This document shows positions 42,908 through 54,855 of a DNA stretch of 64,000 bases, piece after piece. This DNA comes from Achromobacter xylosoxidans. GTDB taxonomy: Bacteria > Pseudomonadota > Gammaproteobacteria > Burkholderiales > Burkholderiaceae_B. The notes under the pieces are model-generated. The model did no database searches and had not been told where the DNA came from. It worked only from the letters and a program-made list of their open reading frames with translations. The DNA is taken from positions 62,001 through 126,000 of the forward strand of contig NZ_MTLG01000083.1 of NCBI RefSeq assembly GCF_002192695.1. Direction: 5' to 3'. Made by a program: the position numbers and the translations under genes. Position 1 is the first letter of the stretch, and every line of letters begins with the position of its first letter.

Positions 42908-43699
42908 ATGGTCACTTCCCTCGACACCGCGCCGCAGTCCATGAGTGCGGCGGAGTGGCAGACCCGCCAGGATCTCGCCGCGTGCTATCGCCTGACGGCC
43001 CACTTCGGCATGGACGACAGCATCTACACCCATATCTCGGCGCGCGTGCCGGGCGAGGAAGGCGCGTTTCTGATCAACCCCTACGGCCACCTGTTCCGCG
43101 ACATCAGCGCGGATTCGCTGGTCAAGGTCGGCATGGACGGCACCGCCGTCGCGCCCACCCCCTACGATGTGAACCCGGCCGGCTTCACCATCCACAGCGC
43201 CGTGCACATGGGACGCGCCGACGCGGGCTGCGTGCTGCACACCCACACCGTCGCGGGCGTGGCCGTGTCTTCGCTCGCCTGCGGCCTGCAGCCGGTGAAC
43301 CAATGGGCGCTGCAGTTCTACAACCGGGTCGCCTACCACGAGTACGAGGGCATCGCCCTGGACCTGGAGGAGCGCGAGCGCCTGGTCGCCGACCTGGGCC
43401 AGCACAAGGCCATGATCCTGCGCAACCACGGCCTGCTCACGATCGGCGCCACGGTCGCCGAGGCCTTCATCCTCATGCTCAACCTGGACCGCGCCTGCCG
43501 CGTCCAGCTGGCGATCCAGGCCACCGGCCAGGCGACCTACCCGGTCAGTCCGCAGGTCAGCGAGAAGACCGCGCGGCAATACGCCAGCGGCGACACCAAC
43601 CGCCTGCCCGGCGCCACCGATCCCAGCGAACGCGAATGGCGCGCGCTGCTCAAGCTGGTGACTCCCCCGTCCAGCGCTCCCGCCGCGCCGCGCGCCTGA
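42908..43699 (+). CDS. class II aldolase/adducin-family protein
   Basis: Zinc-type class II aldolase/epimerase-fold protein of 263 residues. Metal histidines are in VLHTHTVAG, the later one in ILRNHGLLTIG; an N-terminal YTHISARVPGEEG is the family pattern. Such proteins act on hydroxy-keto acids or sugar phosphates, or are decarboxylases. It is the first gene of the rightward operon with a dipeptide-type ABC transporter and a 2-hydroxyacid dehydrogenase. The substrate is not evident. Confidence 0.85.
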   Translation: MVTSLDTAPQSMSAAEWQTRQDLAACYRLTAHFGMDDSIYTHISARVPGEEGAFLINPYGHLFRDISADSLVKVGMDGTAVAPTPYDVNPAGFTIHSAVHMGRADAGCVLHTHTVAGVAVSSLACGLQPVNQWALQFYNRVAYHEYEGIALDLEERERLVADLGQHKAMILRNHGLLTIGATVAEAFILMLNLDRACRVQLAIQATGQATYPVSPQVSEKTARQYASGDTNRLPGATDPSEREWRALLKLVTPPSSAPAAPRA

Positions 43700-43752
43700 A
43701 CCGCGCGCGCCGCTCCATCTGCCGCTTCGCCCCACGACTCCAGGAGAACCTC

Positions 43753-45318
43753 ATGAACCGTCGCGACTTTCTGATCGCCAGCGCCGCCACCGCTGGCTGG
43801 TGGAGCGGCAGCGCCGCCCTGCCCGCGTGGTCAGCCGCCGCCCGCAACGGCGTGCTGAACATCGCCGTGCAGCCGGAACCGTCCGGCCTCATGCTGGGCA
43901 TCATCCAGAACGGCCCCACCCAGATGATCGGCGGCAATATCTACGAGGGCCTGCTGCGCTACGACGAAAAGCTGGAGCCCATGCCCGGCCTGGCGGCCTC
44001 CTGGACCGTGAACGACACGGCCACCGTGTACACCTTCAAGCTCAAGCAAGGCGTGCTGTGGCACGACGGCAAGCCCTTCAACGCGCACGACGTGGTGTTC
44101 AGCGTCGACCAGTTCCTGCGCAAGACCCATGCGCGCCTGCGCGCCGGCCTGGCTTTCGTGGACAGCATCAAGGCGTTGGACGAGCACACGGTGGAATTCC
44201 GCCTGCCGCGCCCTTTCGCCCCCTTCCTCGGGCTGTTCGAGGTCGGCACCATGCCCATGGTGCCGCGCCACATCTACGAAGGCACGGACTTCCAGGCCAA
44301 CCCGGCCAACAACACGCCCATCGGCACCGGCCCCTACAAGTTCAAGGAATGGCGCCGCGGCTCGTACATCCAGCTGGTGCGCAACGAGCAATACCACGAG
44401 CCGGCCGTGCCCAACGTGGACACGCTGTACTTCCACGTGATTCCCGACGCGGCCTCGCGCTCGGCGGCATTCGAATCCGGCAAGCTGGACGTGCTGCCCG
44501 GCGGCACCGTCGAGTACTTCGACATCGCGCGCCTGAAGGGCCTGCCCAATGTGGAGATCACCACCAAGGGCTGGGAGTTCTTCGGCCCCCATTCCTTCAT
44601 GTGGCTGAACAACCGCAACCCGGTGCTGGCCGACGTGCGGGTGCGCCGCGCCATCATGTACGCGCTGGACCGCGAGGCCATGCGCAACGTGGCCTGGTAC
44701 GGCTTCGGCAAGGTGGCCACCGGCCCGTTCAACAGCACCGTGCGCTACCACACCGACCAGGTGACCAAGTATCCGCGCGACCTGGCCCGTGCCAGGCAAC
44801 TGCTCAAGGAAGCCGGCTACAAGGGCCAGACCCTGCGCCTGCTGCCGCTGCCCTATGGCGAGACCTGGCAGCGCTTTGCCGAGATCGCGCGGCAGAACCT
44901 GGCCGAGGCTGGCATCAAACTGGAAATGACCGCCACCGACGTGGCCGGCTGGAGCGAAAAGACCGCCAACTGGGACTACGACATCGCCTTCTGCTACCTC
45001 TACCAGTACGGCGACGCCGCGCTGGGCGTGGCCCGCAACTACCTCACGTCGACCATCGCCAAGGGCTCGCCCTGGAACAACGTCGAGGGCTACAGCAATC
45101 CCAAGGTCGACGACTTGTTCGAACGCGGCTCGCGCGAAGCCGACCCCGAGGCGCGCCGCCGCCTGTACGAGGAAGTGCAGCGCGTGCTGGTGGACGAGGT
45201 GCCGGTGGCCTGGCTGCTCGAGCTGCAGTTCCCCACCCTGTACCGCAACAACATCAAGAACCTGATCAATTCAGGCATAGGCTTGAACGACAGCCTGGCG
45301 CGCGCCAAGCTGGCCTGA
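43753..45318 (+). CDS. ABC transporter substrate-binding protein (peptide/nickel, SBP_bac_5 type)
   Basis: Binding protein of 521 residues. The N-terminus MNRRDFLIASAATAGW has a twin-arginine RRDFL motif, suggesting Tat export. The body has family stretches YEGLLRYDEKLEPMPGLAAS, LKQGVLWHDGKPFNAHDVVF, GTGPYKFKEWRRG and RVRRAIMYALDREAM. CAGGAGAACCTC precedes the ATG. It is followed by two permeases and a double ATPase, so the transporter is complete. The ligand is probably a peptide-like or amine-bearing compound. Confidence 0.92.
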   Translation: MNRRDFLIASAATAGWWSGSAALPAWSAAARNGVLNIAVQPEPSGLMLGIIQNGPTQMIGGNIYEGLLRYDEKLEPMPGLAASWTVNDTATVYTFKLKQGVLWHDGKPFNAHDVVFSVDQFLRKTHARLRAGLAFVDSIKALDEHTVEFRLPRPFAPFLGLFEVGTMPMVPRHIYEGTDFQANPANNTPIGTGPYKFKEWRRGSYIQLVRNEQYHEPAVPNVDTLYFHVIPDAASRSAAFESGKLDVLPGGTVEYFDIARLKGLPNVEITTKGWEFFGPHSFMWLNNRNPVLADVRVRRAIMYALDREAMRNVAWYGFGKVATGPFNSTVRYHTDQVTKYPRDLARARQLLKEAGYKGQTLRLLPLPYGETWQRFAEIARQNLAEAGIKLEMTATDVAGWSEKTANWDYDIAFCYLYQYGDAALGVARNYLTSTIAKGSPWNNVEGYSNPKVDDLFERGSREADPEARRRLYEEVQRVLVDEVPVAWLLELQFPTLYRNNIKNLINSGIGLNDSLARAKLA

Positions 45319-45346
45319 ACGCGGCCGCAAGCACAGGGGGAACGCC

Positions 45347-46321
45347 ATGAAGAAACTCGCCTACCTGATGCGCCGCGTGGTCCAGGGCCTGCTGGTGCTG
45401 GCCCTGATCGCGGTCATCAATTTCCTGCTCATCCGCGCCGCGCCCGGCGACCCCGCCACCGTCATGGCGGGCGAAGCCGGCGCGGCCGACGAGGTCTTCA
45501 TGGCGCAGCTGCGCGAACGCTTCGGGCTCGACCAGCCGCTGCCGCAGCAGTTGGCGAATTACCTGGGCCACGCCGCGCGGCTGGACCTGGGCGATTCCTA
45601 CCGGCAGCAGCGGCCGGTGATGAGCCTGATCGCCGAACGCCTGCCGGCCACGCTGCTGCTGACCATGACGGCCTTCGTCGTCTCCCTGACCGCGGGGGTG
45701 GCGCTGGGCGCCTGGACCAGCGCGCGCGCCGGGACCTGGCTGGACAGCCTGGTCAGCACGCTGTCCATGCTGTTCTACGCCACGCCGCTGTTCTGGCTGG
45801 CGTTGATGGCGGTGCTGCTGTTTTCCGTGAAGCTGGAATGGCTGCCGGGCTTCGGCTTCGAGACCGTGGGCGCGGGCTATTCGGGCCTGGCGCGGGCGGC
45901 GGACATCGCGCGCCACCTGGCGCTGCCCGCGGCCACGCTGGCGCTCTTCTACATGGCGGTCTATGCGCGCATGACACGCACGTCCATGCTGGAAGTGGCG
46001 CAGATGGACTTCATCAAGACCGCGCGCGCCAAGGGCCTGTCGCCGCGCCGCATCCAGCGCCACCACATCCTGCGCAACGCGCTGCTGCCCGTCATCACCC
46101 TGGCCGGCATCCAGGCGGGTTCCATGGTGGGCGGCACCGTGCTGATCGAAACCGTGTTCGCCTGGCCCGGCATCGGCCGCCTGATGTTCGATGCGCTGGT
46201 GCAGCGCGACTACAACCTGCTGCTGGGCACCTTCCTGATCACTGCCGCACTCGCCGTGGCGTTCAACATCGTCACCGACCTGCTCTACACGTTGGCCGAC
46301 CCGAGGATAGAACTGCAATGA
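45347..46321 (+). CDS. ABC transporter permease (DppB type)
   Basis: Inner-membrane permease of 324 residues with about six helices. The N-terminal helix (VVQGLLVLALIAVINFLLIRAAPGDPA), the GLDQPLPQQ segment and the cytoplasmic EAA loop (ARAKGLSPRRIQRHHILRNA region) are typical of DppB/OppB. AGGGGGAACGCC precedes the ATG. Its stop overlaps the next permease start by four bases. Confidence 0.92.
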   Translation: MKKLAYLMRRVVQGLLVLALIAVINFLLIRAAPGDPATVMAGEAGAADEVFMAQLRERFGLDQPLPQQLANYLGHAARLDLGDSYRQQRPVMSLIAERLPATLLLTMTAFVVSLTAGVALGAWTSARAGTWLDSLVSTLSMLFYATPLFWLALMAVLLFSVKLEWLPGFGFETVGAGYSGLARAADIARHLALPAATLALFYMAVYARMTRTSMLEVAQMDFIKTARAKGLSPRRIQRHHILRNALLPVITLAGIQAGSMVGGTVLIETVFAWPGIGRLMFDALVQRDYNLLLGTFLITAALAVAFNIVTDLLYTLADPRIELQ

Positions 46322-47163
46322 ACAACGGATTCTGGCGGCGCTTTCGCCGCAACAAGGGCGCCCTGGCCGGACTGGCCGTGATGGCCGCGGTGCTGCTGCT
46401 GGCGCTGGCCGCGCCGCTGATCGCGGCGCACGATCCCTGGGCCATGGTGCAGCGCCCGTTCCTGCCGCCGCTGGACATGGCCAGCCTGCCCTTCGGCACC
46501 GACACCATGGGCCGCGACATAGGCTCCGGCCTGGCCTACGGCGCGCGCGTGTCGCTGCTGATCGGCCTGGTCTCCACGCTGGCCGGCCTGTTGATCGGCG
46601 TATCGGTGGGCGCCCTGGCCGGCTACTACGGCGGCTGGATCGACAGCGGCCTGATGCGCTTTACCGAACTGTTCCAGGCCATCCCCAGCTTTGCCCTGGC
46701 CATCGTGCTGGTGGCGATCTTCCAACCTTCGGTGGGTTCCATCGTCACCGCCATCGCGCTGGTCTCGTGGCCGCCGGTGGCGCGCCTGGTGCGCGGCGAA
46801 TTCCTGACGCTGCGCCACCGCGACTTCGTGCATGCGGCGCACCTGGCGGGCGAATCCAATCTGCGCATCATCGTCACCCAGATCCTGCCCAACGCCGCCG
46901 CGCCCATCGTGGTCATGGGCTCGCTCATGGTGGCCACCGCCATCCTGCTGGAATCCAGCCTGAGCTTCATGGGCCTGGGCGACCCCAACGTCATGAGCTG
47001 GGGCTACATGATAGGCGCGGCCCGCACCGCCTTGCGCCAAGCCTGGTGGATCAGCCTGTTCCCGGGCGTGGCCATTCTGCTGACCGTGCTGGCGCTGAAC
47101 CTGGTGGGCGAAGGCCTGAGCGACGGCCTGAACACCCGCCTGGACGCAAGGAGCCGCGCATGA
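46318..47163 (+). CDS. ABC transporter permease (DppC type)
   Basis: Second permease, 281 residues. It begins with a DppC-like N-terminus (FRRNKGALAGLAVMAAVLLL) followed by FGTDTMGRDIGSGLAYGARVS, the hallmark of this subfamily, and has the EAA-type loop HAAHLAGESNLRIIVTQILP and LLESSLSFMGLG. Start and stop overlap the neighbouring genes by four bases, showing tight coupling. Confidence 0.92.
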   Translation: MNNGFWRRFRRNKGALAGLAVMAAVLLLALAAPLIAAHDPWAMVQRPFLPPLDMASLPFGTDTMGRDIGSGLAYGARVSLLIGLVSTLAGLLIGVSVGALAGYYGGWIDSGLMRFTELFQAIPSFALAIVLVAIFQPSVGSIVTAIALVSWPPVARLVRGEFLTLRHRDFVHAAHLAGESNLRIIVTQILPNAAAPIVVMGSLMVATAILLESSLSFMGLGDPNVMSWGYMIGAARTALRQAWWISLFPGVAILLTVLALNLVGEGLSDGLNTRLDARSRA

Positions 47164-48806
47164 CGCCCACGCCCCCATTGCTGGACATTCGCGGGCTGAG
47201 CATCCGGCTGCCCGCCGGCGCCGACCGCGCCCTGGCCGTCCGAGAAGCTTGCCTGTCCGTCGCGGCCGGCGAAACGCTGTGCATCGTGGGCGAGAGCGGC
47301 TCCGGCAAATCCATGATCGCCAATGCGGTCATGGGCTTGCTGCCGCAGCCGCTGGTGGCGCCCGTGGCCGGCAGCATCGCCTTCCAGGGCCAGGACCTGC
47401 TGGCCCTGCAGGAGCCGCAATGGCGCACGCTGCGCGGCAACCGCATCGGCATGATCTTCCAGGACCCGATGTCGGCGCTCAATCCGGTCATGCGCATCGG
47501 CGAGCAGCTCGAAGAGGCGCTGGACGCGCACCTGACGCTCGCGCCCGCCGAGAAGCGCGCCCGCATCCTCGCGGCGCTGCGCGACGTGCGTCTGCCCGAT
47601 CCCGAAGGCATCGCCGCCAGCTACCCCGGCCGGCTGTCGGGCGGACAACGCCAGCGCGTCATGATCGCCTGCGCGCTGATGCTGGAGCCCGCCCTGCTGA
47701 TCGCCGACGAGCCCACCACCGCGCTGGACGTCACTACCCAGGCGCAGATCCTGGAACTGATCCGCGACCTGCAGGCCAGGCAAGGCACGGCGGTGCTGTT
47801 CATCACCCATGACTTCGGCGTCGTATCGCAGATCGCGGACCGGGTTGCCGTCATGCGGACGGGCGAGATCGTCGAGGCCGGCGACGCCGCCGGCGTCCTG
47901 GGCAACCCGCAACACGACTACACCCGCAAGCTGATCGCCGCCATCCCGCACGGCGTGCCGGCGACCGGCAGCGCCGCGCAACCGCAACCGGTGCTGCTGG
48001 ACGTGCGCGACTTGCGCAAGACCTATGTATCCGGCGGCGGGCTGTTGCGGCGCGGCCGCGAAACCGCCGCCATGCGCGGCATCAGCTTCACCCTGCAGCG
48101 CGGCGAGGTGCTGGGCCTGGTGGGCGAATCCGGCTCCGGCAAGTCCACCCTGGGCCGCTGCATCGCCGGCCTGCTGGCGCAGGATGGCGGGGAAATCCTC
48201 TTCAACGGCCAGACGCGCGGCGCGCGGCCAGCGCCGGGCCGCGTGCAGATGGTGTTCCAGGACCCGCAGGCCTCGCTCAATCCGCGCCACACGGTGGGCC
48301 GCTCGATCATGGCCGGGCCGCTGGCGCAAGGCATGGCATTGCCGCGCGCCCGCGAGCGCGCGGCCGAACTGCTGCAGCTGGTCGGCCTGAGTCCGGATGC
48401 CGCCCAGCGCTATCCGCATGAATTCTCCGGCGGCCAGCGCCAGCGCATCGGCATCGCGCGCGCGCTGGCTTCGGAACCCGAACTGATCGTGGCGGACGAA
48501 CCCGTCTCCGCGCTGGACGTGTCGGTGCAGGCCCAGGTGCTGGAGCTGTTCGCCAGCGTGCGCCGGCAGTTCCAGCTGAGCATGCTGTTCGTGACCCACG
48601 ACCTGCGCGTGGCGGCGCAGATGTGCGACCGCATCGCCGTCATGCAGCAAGGCCGCATCATCGAATGCGGCCCCGCAGCCGAGGTCATCCGCAGCCCCGG
48701 CCAGGCCTACACGCGTGAACTGGTGCAGGCGGTGCCGGACTTCGCCAGCATCGTATCCGGACGGGCGCGGCTGACCGGCATCACACAATTGGAGGCCGCG
48801 GCATGA
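47160..48806 (+). CDS. ABC transporter double ATP-binding protein (DppD-DppF fusion type)
   Basis: One 548-residue chain with two ATPase domains. Walker A is GESGSGKS in both (about residues 46 and 325), signature motifs are LSGGQRQRV and FSGGQRQRI, and Walker B regions are [12 protein letters not shown] and [12 protein letters not shown]. It powers the two permeases upstream. Fused DppD-DppF ATPases are common for this importer class. The ATG at 47160 overlaps the preceding stop. Confidence 0.93.
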   Translation: MTPTPPLLDIRGLSIRLPAGADRALAVREACLSVAAGETLCIVGESGSGKSMIANAVMGLLPQPLVAPVAGSIAFQGQDLLALQEPQWRTLRGNRIGMIFQDPMSALNPVMRIGEQLEEALDAHLTLAPAEKRARILAALRDVRLPDPEGIAASYPGRLSGGQRQRVMIACALMLEPALLIADEPTTALDVTTQAQILELIRDLQARQGTAVLFITHDFGVVSQIADRVAVMRTGEIVEAGDAAGVLGNPQHDYTRKLIAAIPHGVPATGSAAQPQPVLLDVRDLRKTYVSGGGLLRRGRETAAMRGISFTLQRGEVLGLVGESGSGKSTLGRCIAGLLAQDGGEILFNGQTRGARPAPGRVQMVFQDPQASLNPRHTVGRSIMAGPLAQGMALPRARERAAELLQLVGLSPDAAQRYPHEFSGGQRQRIGIARALASEPELIVADEPVSALDVSVQAQVLELFASVRRQFQLSMLFVTHDLRVAAQMCDRIAVMQQGRIIECGPAAEVIRSPGQAYTRELVQAVPDFASIVSGRARLTGITQLEAAA

Positions 48807-49780
48807 GCGCGCCATTCTCCCCCGCCATGGCCGCCGACCGGCCGCCCCGCATCGCGCTGCTGAGCCGGGTGCTGGACATGCGCTACCTGGCGCCCGCGTT
48901 CCAGGCCCTGCGGCCCGACATCGAATGGCGCACGGCGGACGACCTGGGCGACCCGGCCCGGATCGACGCGGCCGTCTGCTGGCTGCCCCCCGCCGGACTG
49001 CTGGGCACGCTCCCCAACCTGCGCCTGATCCAGTCAATAGGCGCAGGCGTCGACCACATCTACGCCGATCCCGCCGTGCCACGCCAGGTGCCGGTATGCC
49101 GCGTGTCCGAGGCCGGCATGACCGCGGGCATGAGCAGCTATGTCGCCTGGGCCGTGATCAACCACCACCGGCACTTTCCCGACTACGTGCGCAATTGCGC
49201 CGCAGGCATCTGGCGCGAAAGCCCCATCGTGCCGCCGTCGGAGCACCGCGTCGCCATCGCGGGACTGGGCCGGCTGGGCCTGGCCGCGGCCAGCGCGCTC
49301 TCGGCCCTGGGCTACCGCGTATCGGGCTGGAGCCGCACGCCCAAGCCCGAGCTGCCCGCCGGCATCACCGGCCATCACGGCGCGCACGGCCTGCCGGCGC
49401 TGCTGGCGGAGGCCGACACGCTGGTCTGCCTGCTGCCCCTGACGGACGAGACCCGCGGCTTCCTGGGCGCGGCCACTTTCGCGCAATTGCCGCGCGGCGC
49501 CCACGTCGTCAACGCGGGCCGCGGCGAACATCTGGATCCGGACGCGCTGCTGGCGGCGCTGGACAGCGGCCAGCTTGCCTACGCCACGCTGGACGCCACG
49601 CCGCAGGAACCCTTGCCGGCCGAACACGCGCTATGGCGCCATGGCAAGGTACTCGTCACGCCGCACATCGCCACCCGCACGCCGGCCGCGGCCATCGCCC
49701 GCCAGACCCTTGAGAATCTGAAGACGGTGCTGGAGGGCCGGCGGCCCGATACCTGCGCCGACGCAGCCTTGGGCTATTGA
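48803..49780 (+). CDS. D-2-hydroxyacid dehydrogenase (GhrA-like)
   Basis: Dehydrogenase of 325 residues similar to glyoxylate/hydroxypyruvate reductase A. The cofactor motif is AIAGLGRLGLAAA; catalytic Arg in NAGRGEH, Glu in TPQEPLPAEH, His in VTPHIATRT. It is the last gene of the aldolase/ABC operon, overlapping the ATPase stop by four bases. It probably reduces a 2-keto acid made by the aldolase-like protein, or oxidises an imported hydroxyacid. Confidence 0.87.
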   Translation: MSAPFSPAMAADRPPRIALLSRVLDMRYLAPAFQALRPDIEWRTADDLGDPARIDAAVCWLPPAGLLGTLPNLRLIQSIGAGVDHIYADPAVPRQVPVCRVSEAGMTAGMSSYVAWAVINHHRHFPDYVRNCAAGIWRESPIVPPSEHRVAIAGLGRLGLAAASALSALGYRVSGWSRTPKPELPAGITGHHGAHGLPALLAEADTLVCLLPLTDETRGFLGAATFAQLPRGAHVVNAGRGEHLDPDALLAALDSGQLAYATLDATPQEPLPAEHALWRHGKVLVTPHIATRTPAAAIARQTLENLKTVLEGRRPDTCADAALGY

Positions 49781-49871
49781 CGGAAAGGTTGACGCCGCCC
49801 GCGACAGTTGTTACACCCACAGACGCACTGCACTGCACTTGCCCTCAGAATCTCTCCATAAGAGGTGGTTT

Positions 49872-51062
49872 ATGAACAAGCGTATTGTTGTCGTAGGCGG
49901 CGGCGTAGGCGGCACCATGCTCGCCAATCAGCTCGCCGGAAAGCTGTACCCCGAAATCAGCCGCGGTGAAGTCTCCATCACGCTGCTCTCGGACACGCCG
50001 GATCACTACTACAAACCGGCGTTCATGTACGTGGCCTTCAACCTCTTCTTCCAAGAGGAACTGAAACGGCCGGAACGTTCCCTGCTGCGCCCCGAGATCG
50101 AATTCCGCGTCGACAAGGTCACGCGGTTCCACTTCGACCGCCAGGAAGTCGCCACGCAGAGCGGCAAGCGCTACGGCTATGACTACCTGGTCATCGCCAC
50201 CGGCTGCGTGCCGTCGCCCGAACGCATCGAAGGCCTGAAGGAAGCGGGAGACCATTTCTACCAATATGCGCCCGCCAGGCAGTTGGCGGACCGCCTGTCG
50301 CGCATCGAGCGCGGACGCGTCTTCATCAGCGTCACCTTCCCCAAGACGCCCAACGTCCCGCACCAGTGCGGCATCGCGCCGATCGAAACCACGCTGATGC
50401 TGGATGACTACCTGCGGCGGCGAGGCGTGCGCGACAAGGTGGAGATCATCTACACCTACCCGACCACCTCGCAGCTGCTGCGCAACTGCCTGTTCCTGCA
50501 ACGGCCGACCTGCGAAGTGCTGCCCGCGGTCTTCGAGCAGAAAGGCATACAGTTCCAGCGCGGCTTCACCTTGTCGCGGGTCGATCCGGACCGGCGCATC
50601 GCGTACTCGGAGGAAGGCGGCGAACAGCCCTTCGACATCCTCATGGCCACGCCGCCGATACGCGCCGTGGACGTGGTGCTGGAGTCGGGCGTGTCGCAGG
50701 CCGAGAACGACGAAGGCTGGCTGCCGACCGACCACGAGACGCTGCAGGTCTACGGGCTGCAGAACGTCTATGTCATCGGCGACACCGTCGACCTGCCGGT
50801 CAGCAAGGCGGGCGGCTCCTGCCACAACCAGGCGCCGGTCATCGCCAACAACATCGCCGGCGAAATCCGCCTGGGCCACCCTTGCAGCGCCTATGACGGC
50901 CGCGTGCAGGCGGTGGCCCAGATGGGGCTGAACGCCGGCATGCCGCTCTGGTACGACTACACCCACGACGTGTTGCCCACGCCGCCCACCAAACTCGGCG
51001 GCCTGCTGCGCCACGGCTTCAACCGCGGCCTGTACTGGGCCGTCGCAAGGGGAATGCTATGA
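49872..51062 (+). CDS. sulfide:quinone oxidoreductase-like FAD protein
   Basis: Flavoprotein of 396 residues of the SQR family, a membrane-bound enzyme passing electrons from sulfide to quinone. The FAD motif is RIVVVGGGVGGTMLANQLAG. Three cysteines suit the SQR active site: C112 (ATGCVPSP), C166 (PHQCGIAP) and C317 (GGSCHNQ). VYVIGDTVDLP is the second FAD-binding part. AAGAGGTGG precedes the ATG. The downstream DUF1641 gene overlaps by four bases, a recurrent partnership for this branch. Confidence 0.87.
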   Translation: MNKRIVVVGGGVGGTMLANQLAGKLYPEISRGEVSITLLSDTPDHYYKPAFMYVAFNLFFQEELKRPERSLLRPEIEFRVDKVTRFHFDRQEVATQSGKRYGYDYLVIATGCVPSPERIEGLKEAGDHFYQYAPARQLADRLSRIERGRVFISVTFPKTPNVPHQCGIAPIETTLMLDDYLRRRGVRDKVEIIYTYPTTSQLLRNCLFLQRPTCEVLPAVFEQKGIQFQRGFTLSRVDPDRRIAYSEEGGEQPFDILMATPPIRAVDVVLESGVSQAENDEGWLPTDHETLQVYGLQNVYVIGDTVDLPVSKAGGSCHNQAPVIANNIAGEIRLGHPCSAYDGRVQAVAQMGLNAGMPLWYDYTHDVLPTPPTKLGGLLRHGFNRGLYWAVARGML

Positions 51063-51487
51063 ACGCGCCGCATGAAGCAAGCGCCACGCAGGCCGCCGAC
51101 GCGGCCGCTCCGTTCCTGGGCGGCGGACCGGGCGCGCGCGCCCTGGCCGACAGGCTGGGCCTGCTGGCCGAAGCGGGACGGCTGGACAACATCGCCGACC
51201 TGCTGTCGCTGGCCTCCGATCTGGTGGACCTGCTGGACCAGTCCATGGTGGAAAAGCTGGCGCTGATGTCGGAGCAGGCCAGCAGCGCCGCCTGGATGAC
51301 CGCCAACACCTTGCGCGACGCGCATACGCGCACGCTGCAGGAAGCCCGCCCTCCCAGCCTGGCGGGACTGATCGGCCTGCTGCGCGATGAGGATACGCGC
51401 CGCGGCATGGCCGTGGTGCTGCGGGCGCTGCAAACGCTGGGCCGGCAGATGGCGGCCCAGCGCAAGGACTACGCCGACGCAACCTGA
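51059..51487 (+). CDS. DUF1641 protein, SQR partner
   Basis: Protein of 142 residues, mainly helical, with LDNIADLLSLASDLVDLLDQ and PPSLAGLIGLLRDEDTRRGM; these are DUF1641 landmarks. Such proteins often follow SQR-type genes, but their role is unknown. The start overlaps the SQR stop (ATGA). A strong terminator follows 13 bases after its stop. Confidence 0.82.
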   Translation: MNAPHEASATQAADAAAPFLGGGPGARALADRLGLLAEAGRLDNIADLLSLASDLVDLLDQSMVEKLALMSEQASSAAWMTANTLRDAHTRTLQEARPPSLAGLIGLLRDEDTRRGMAVVLRALQTLGRQMAAQRKDYADAT

Positions 51488-51500
51488 GAGCGCATGTAAA

Positions 51501-51545
51501 AACCCCCGGCAGCTGGATTTCAGTCCAGCTGCCGGGGGTTGTTTT
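51501..51545. terminator. bidirectional Rho-independent terminator
   Basis: A 17-pair perfect stem, AACCCCCGGCAGCTGGA (51501-51517) and its complement (51524-51540), encloses a six-base loop. GTTTT follows on the plus strand, and on the minus strand the stem is followed by TTTT. It lies between the convergent DUF1641 and clpB genes, so it can end both transcripts. Confidence 0.9.
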
Positions 51546-51580
51546 CATGCCTGGCGCGGCGCTCGCCACGCCGGACCCGT

Positions 51581-54187
<2,607 letters not shown>

Positions 54188-54248
54188 AATGGTCGTTTGG
54201 CTTGTTGGGGAGCCTGACCGATACGTGCCGGCTGGCTCGATATCCTGA

Positions 54249-54276
54249 ATATGCGGCCAGATGCGAGAATTTCAAC
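54249..54276 (-). promoter_or_regulatory. sigma-32-type promoter of clpB
   Basis: Read leftward, GTTGAAA (54276-54270) and CCGCATAT (54256-54249) are separated by 13 bases, close to the sigma-32 consensus CTTGAAA-N13/14-CCCCATNT. It lies about 62 bases in front of the clpB start. Confidence 0.7.
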
Positions 54277-54323
54277 ACCTTGCCCGCGCCATGGTTTTTC
54301 GACGTGCAGCAACAATCTGACTT

Positions 54324-54758
54324 ATGAGCATATACGTTTTTGTCTACGGCACGCTACGCGCGGGCGAAATCAATGATCTGGCTCAAGCCGCCGCCCGGCG
54401 CGGACTGCCGGCGGCCCGCTACGTCGGTCCGGCCAGCGTGCCGGGCCGGCTGGTGGACTTCGGCGACTGGCCCGGCCTGATCCCGGTGGACGACGGCCGG
54501 CGCGTGCGGGGCGACGTTTTCCAGGTGCAACCGGCCCTGGTGGCGCTGATGGACGAGATCGAGGAATACGAGCCCGGCAAGCCCTGCTGCTTCGTGCGGC
54601 GCGGGGTCATGGCGCGCCTGGAACCGCCCGCGGCGGCCGCGGAGCTGCCCTGCCAGTACTACCCGATAGACCCGGCCCTACGCGGCGCGGCAGCCGATAT
54701 CGGCGCCGACGACTGGGTCGCGTACCGCCTTGCCCGCCCCCTGCCGGACGGCCCGTAA
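54324..54758 (+). CDS. gamma-glutamylcyclotransferase-like (YtfP/AIG2) protein
   Basis: Protein of 144 residues with the GGCT fold. The motif VYGTLRAGE near the N-terminus is the substrate-binding loop, and the glutamate in DEIEEYEPG is at the catalytic position. Members release 5-oxoproline from gamma-glutamyl amines. It is transcribed away from clpB, with no operon partner. The exact substrate is open. Confidence 0.87.
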   Translation: MSIYVFVYGTLRAGEINDLAQAAARRGLPAARYVGPASVPGRLVDFGDWPGLIPVDDGRRVRGDVFQVQPALVALMDEIEEYEPGKPCCFVRRGVMARLEPPAAAAELPCQYYPIDPALRGAAADIGADDWVAYRLARPLPDGP

Positions 54759-54855
54759 GACGCCCGTAGTAACAACGGACTACAATACAGCTTGTCTTAA
54801 GCTTTATACCCATTCCGGCATGCGTCCGCGCAATGGGCACTATAGAGGTCATCGT

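Noticed and set aside
54759-54855. Promoter of fnr with TACAAT at 54781
   Set aside because: A fair -10 is present, but there is no matching -35 and no FNR-type TTGAT repeat, so the evidence is too thin for a feature.
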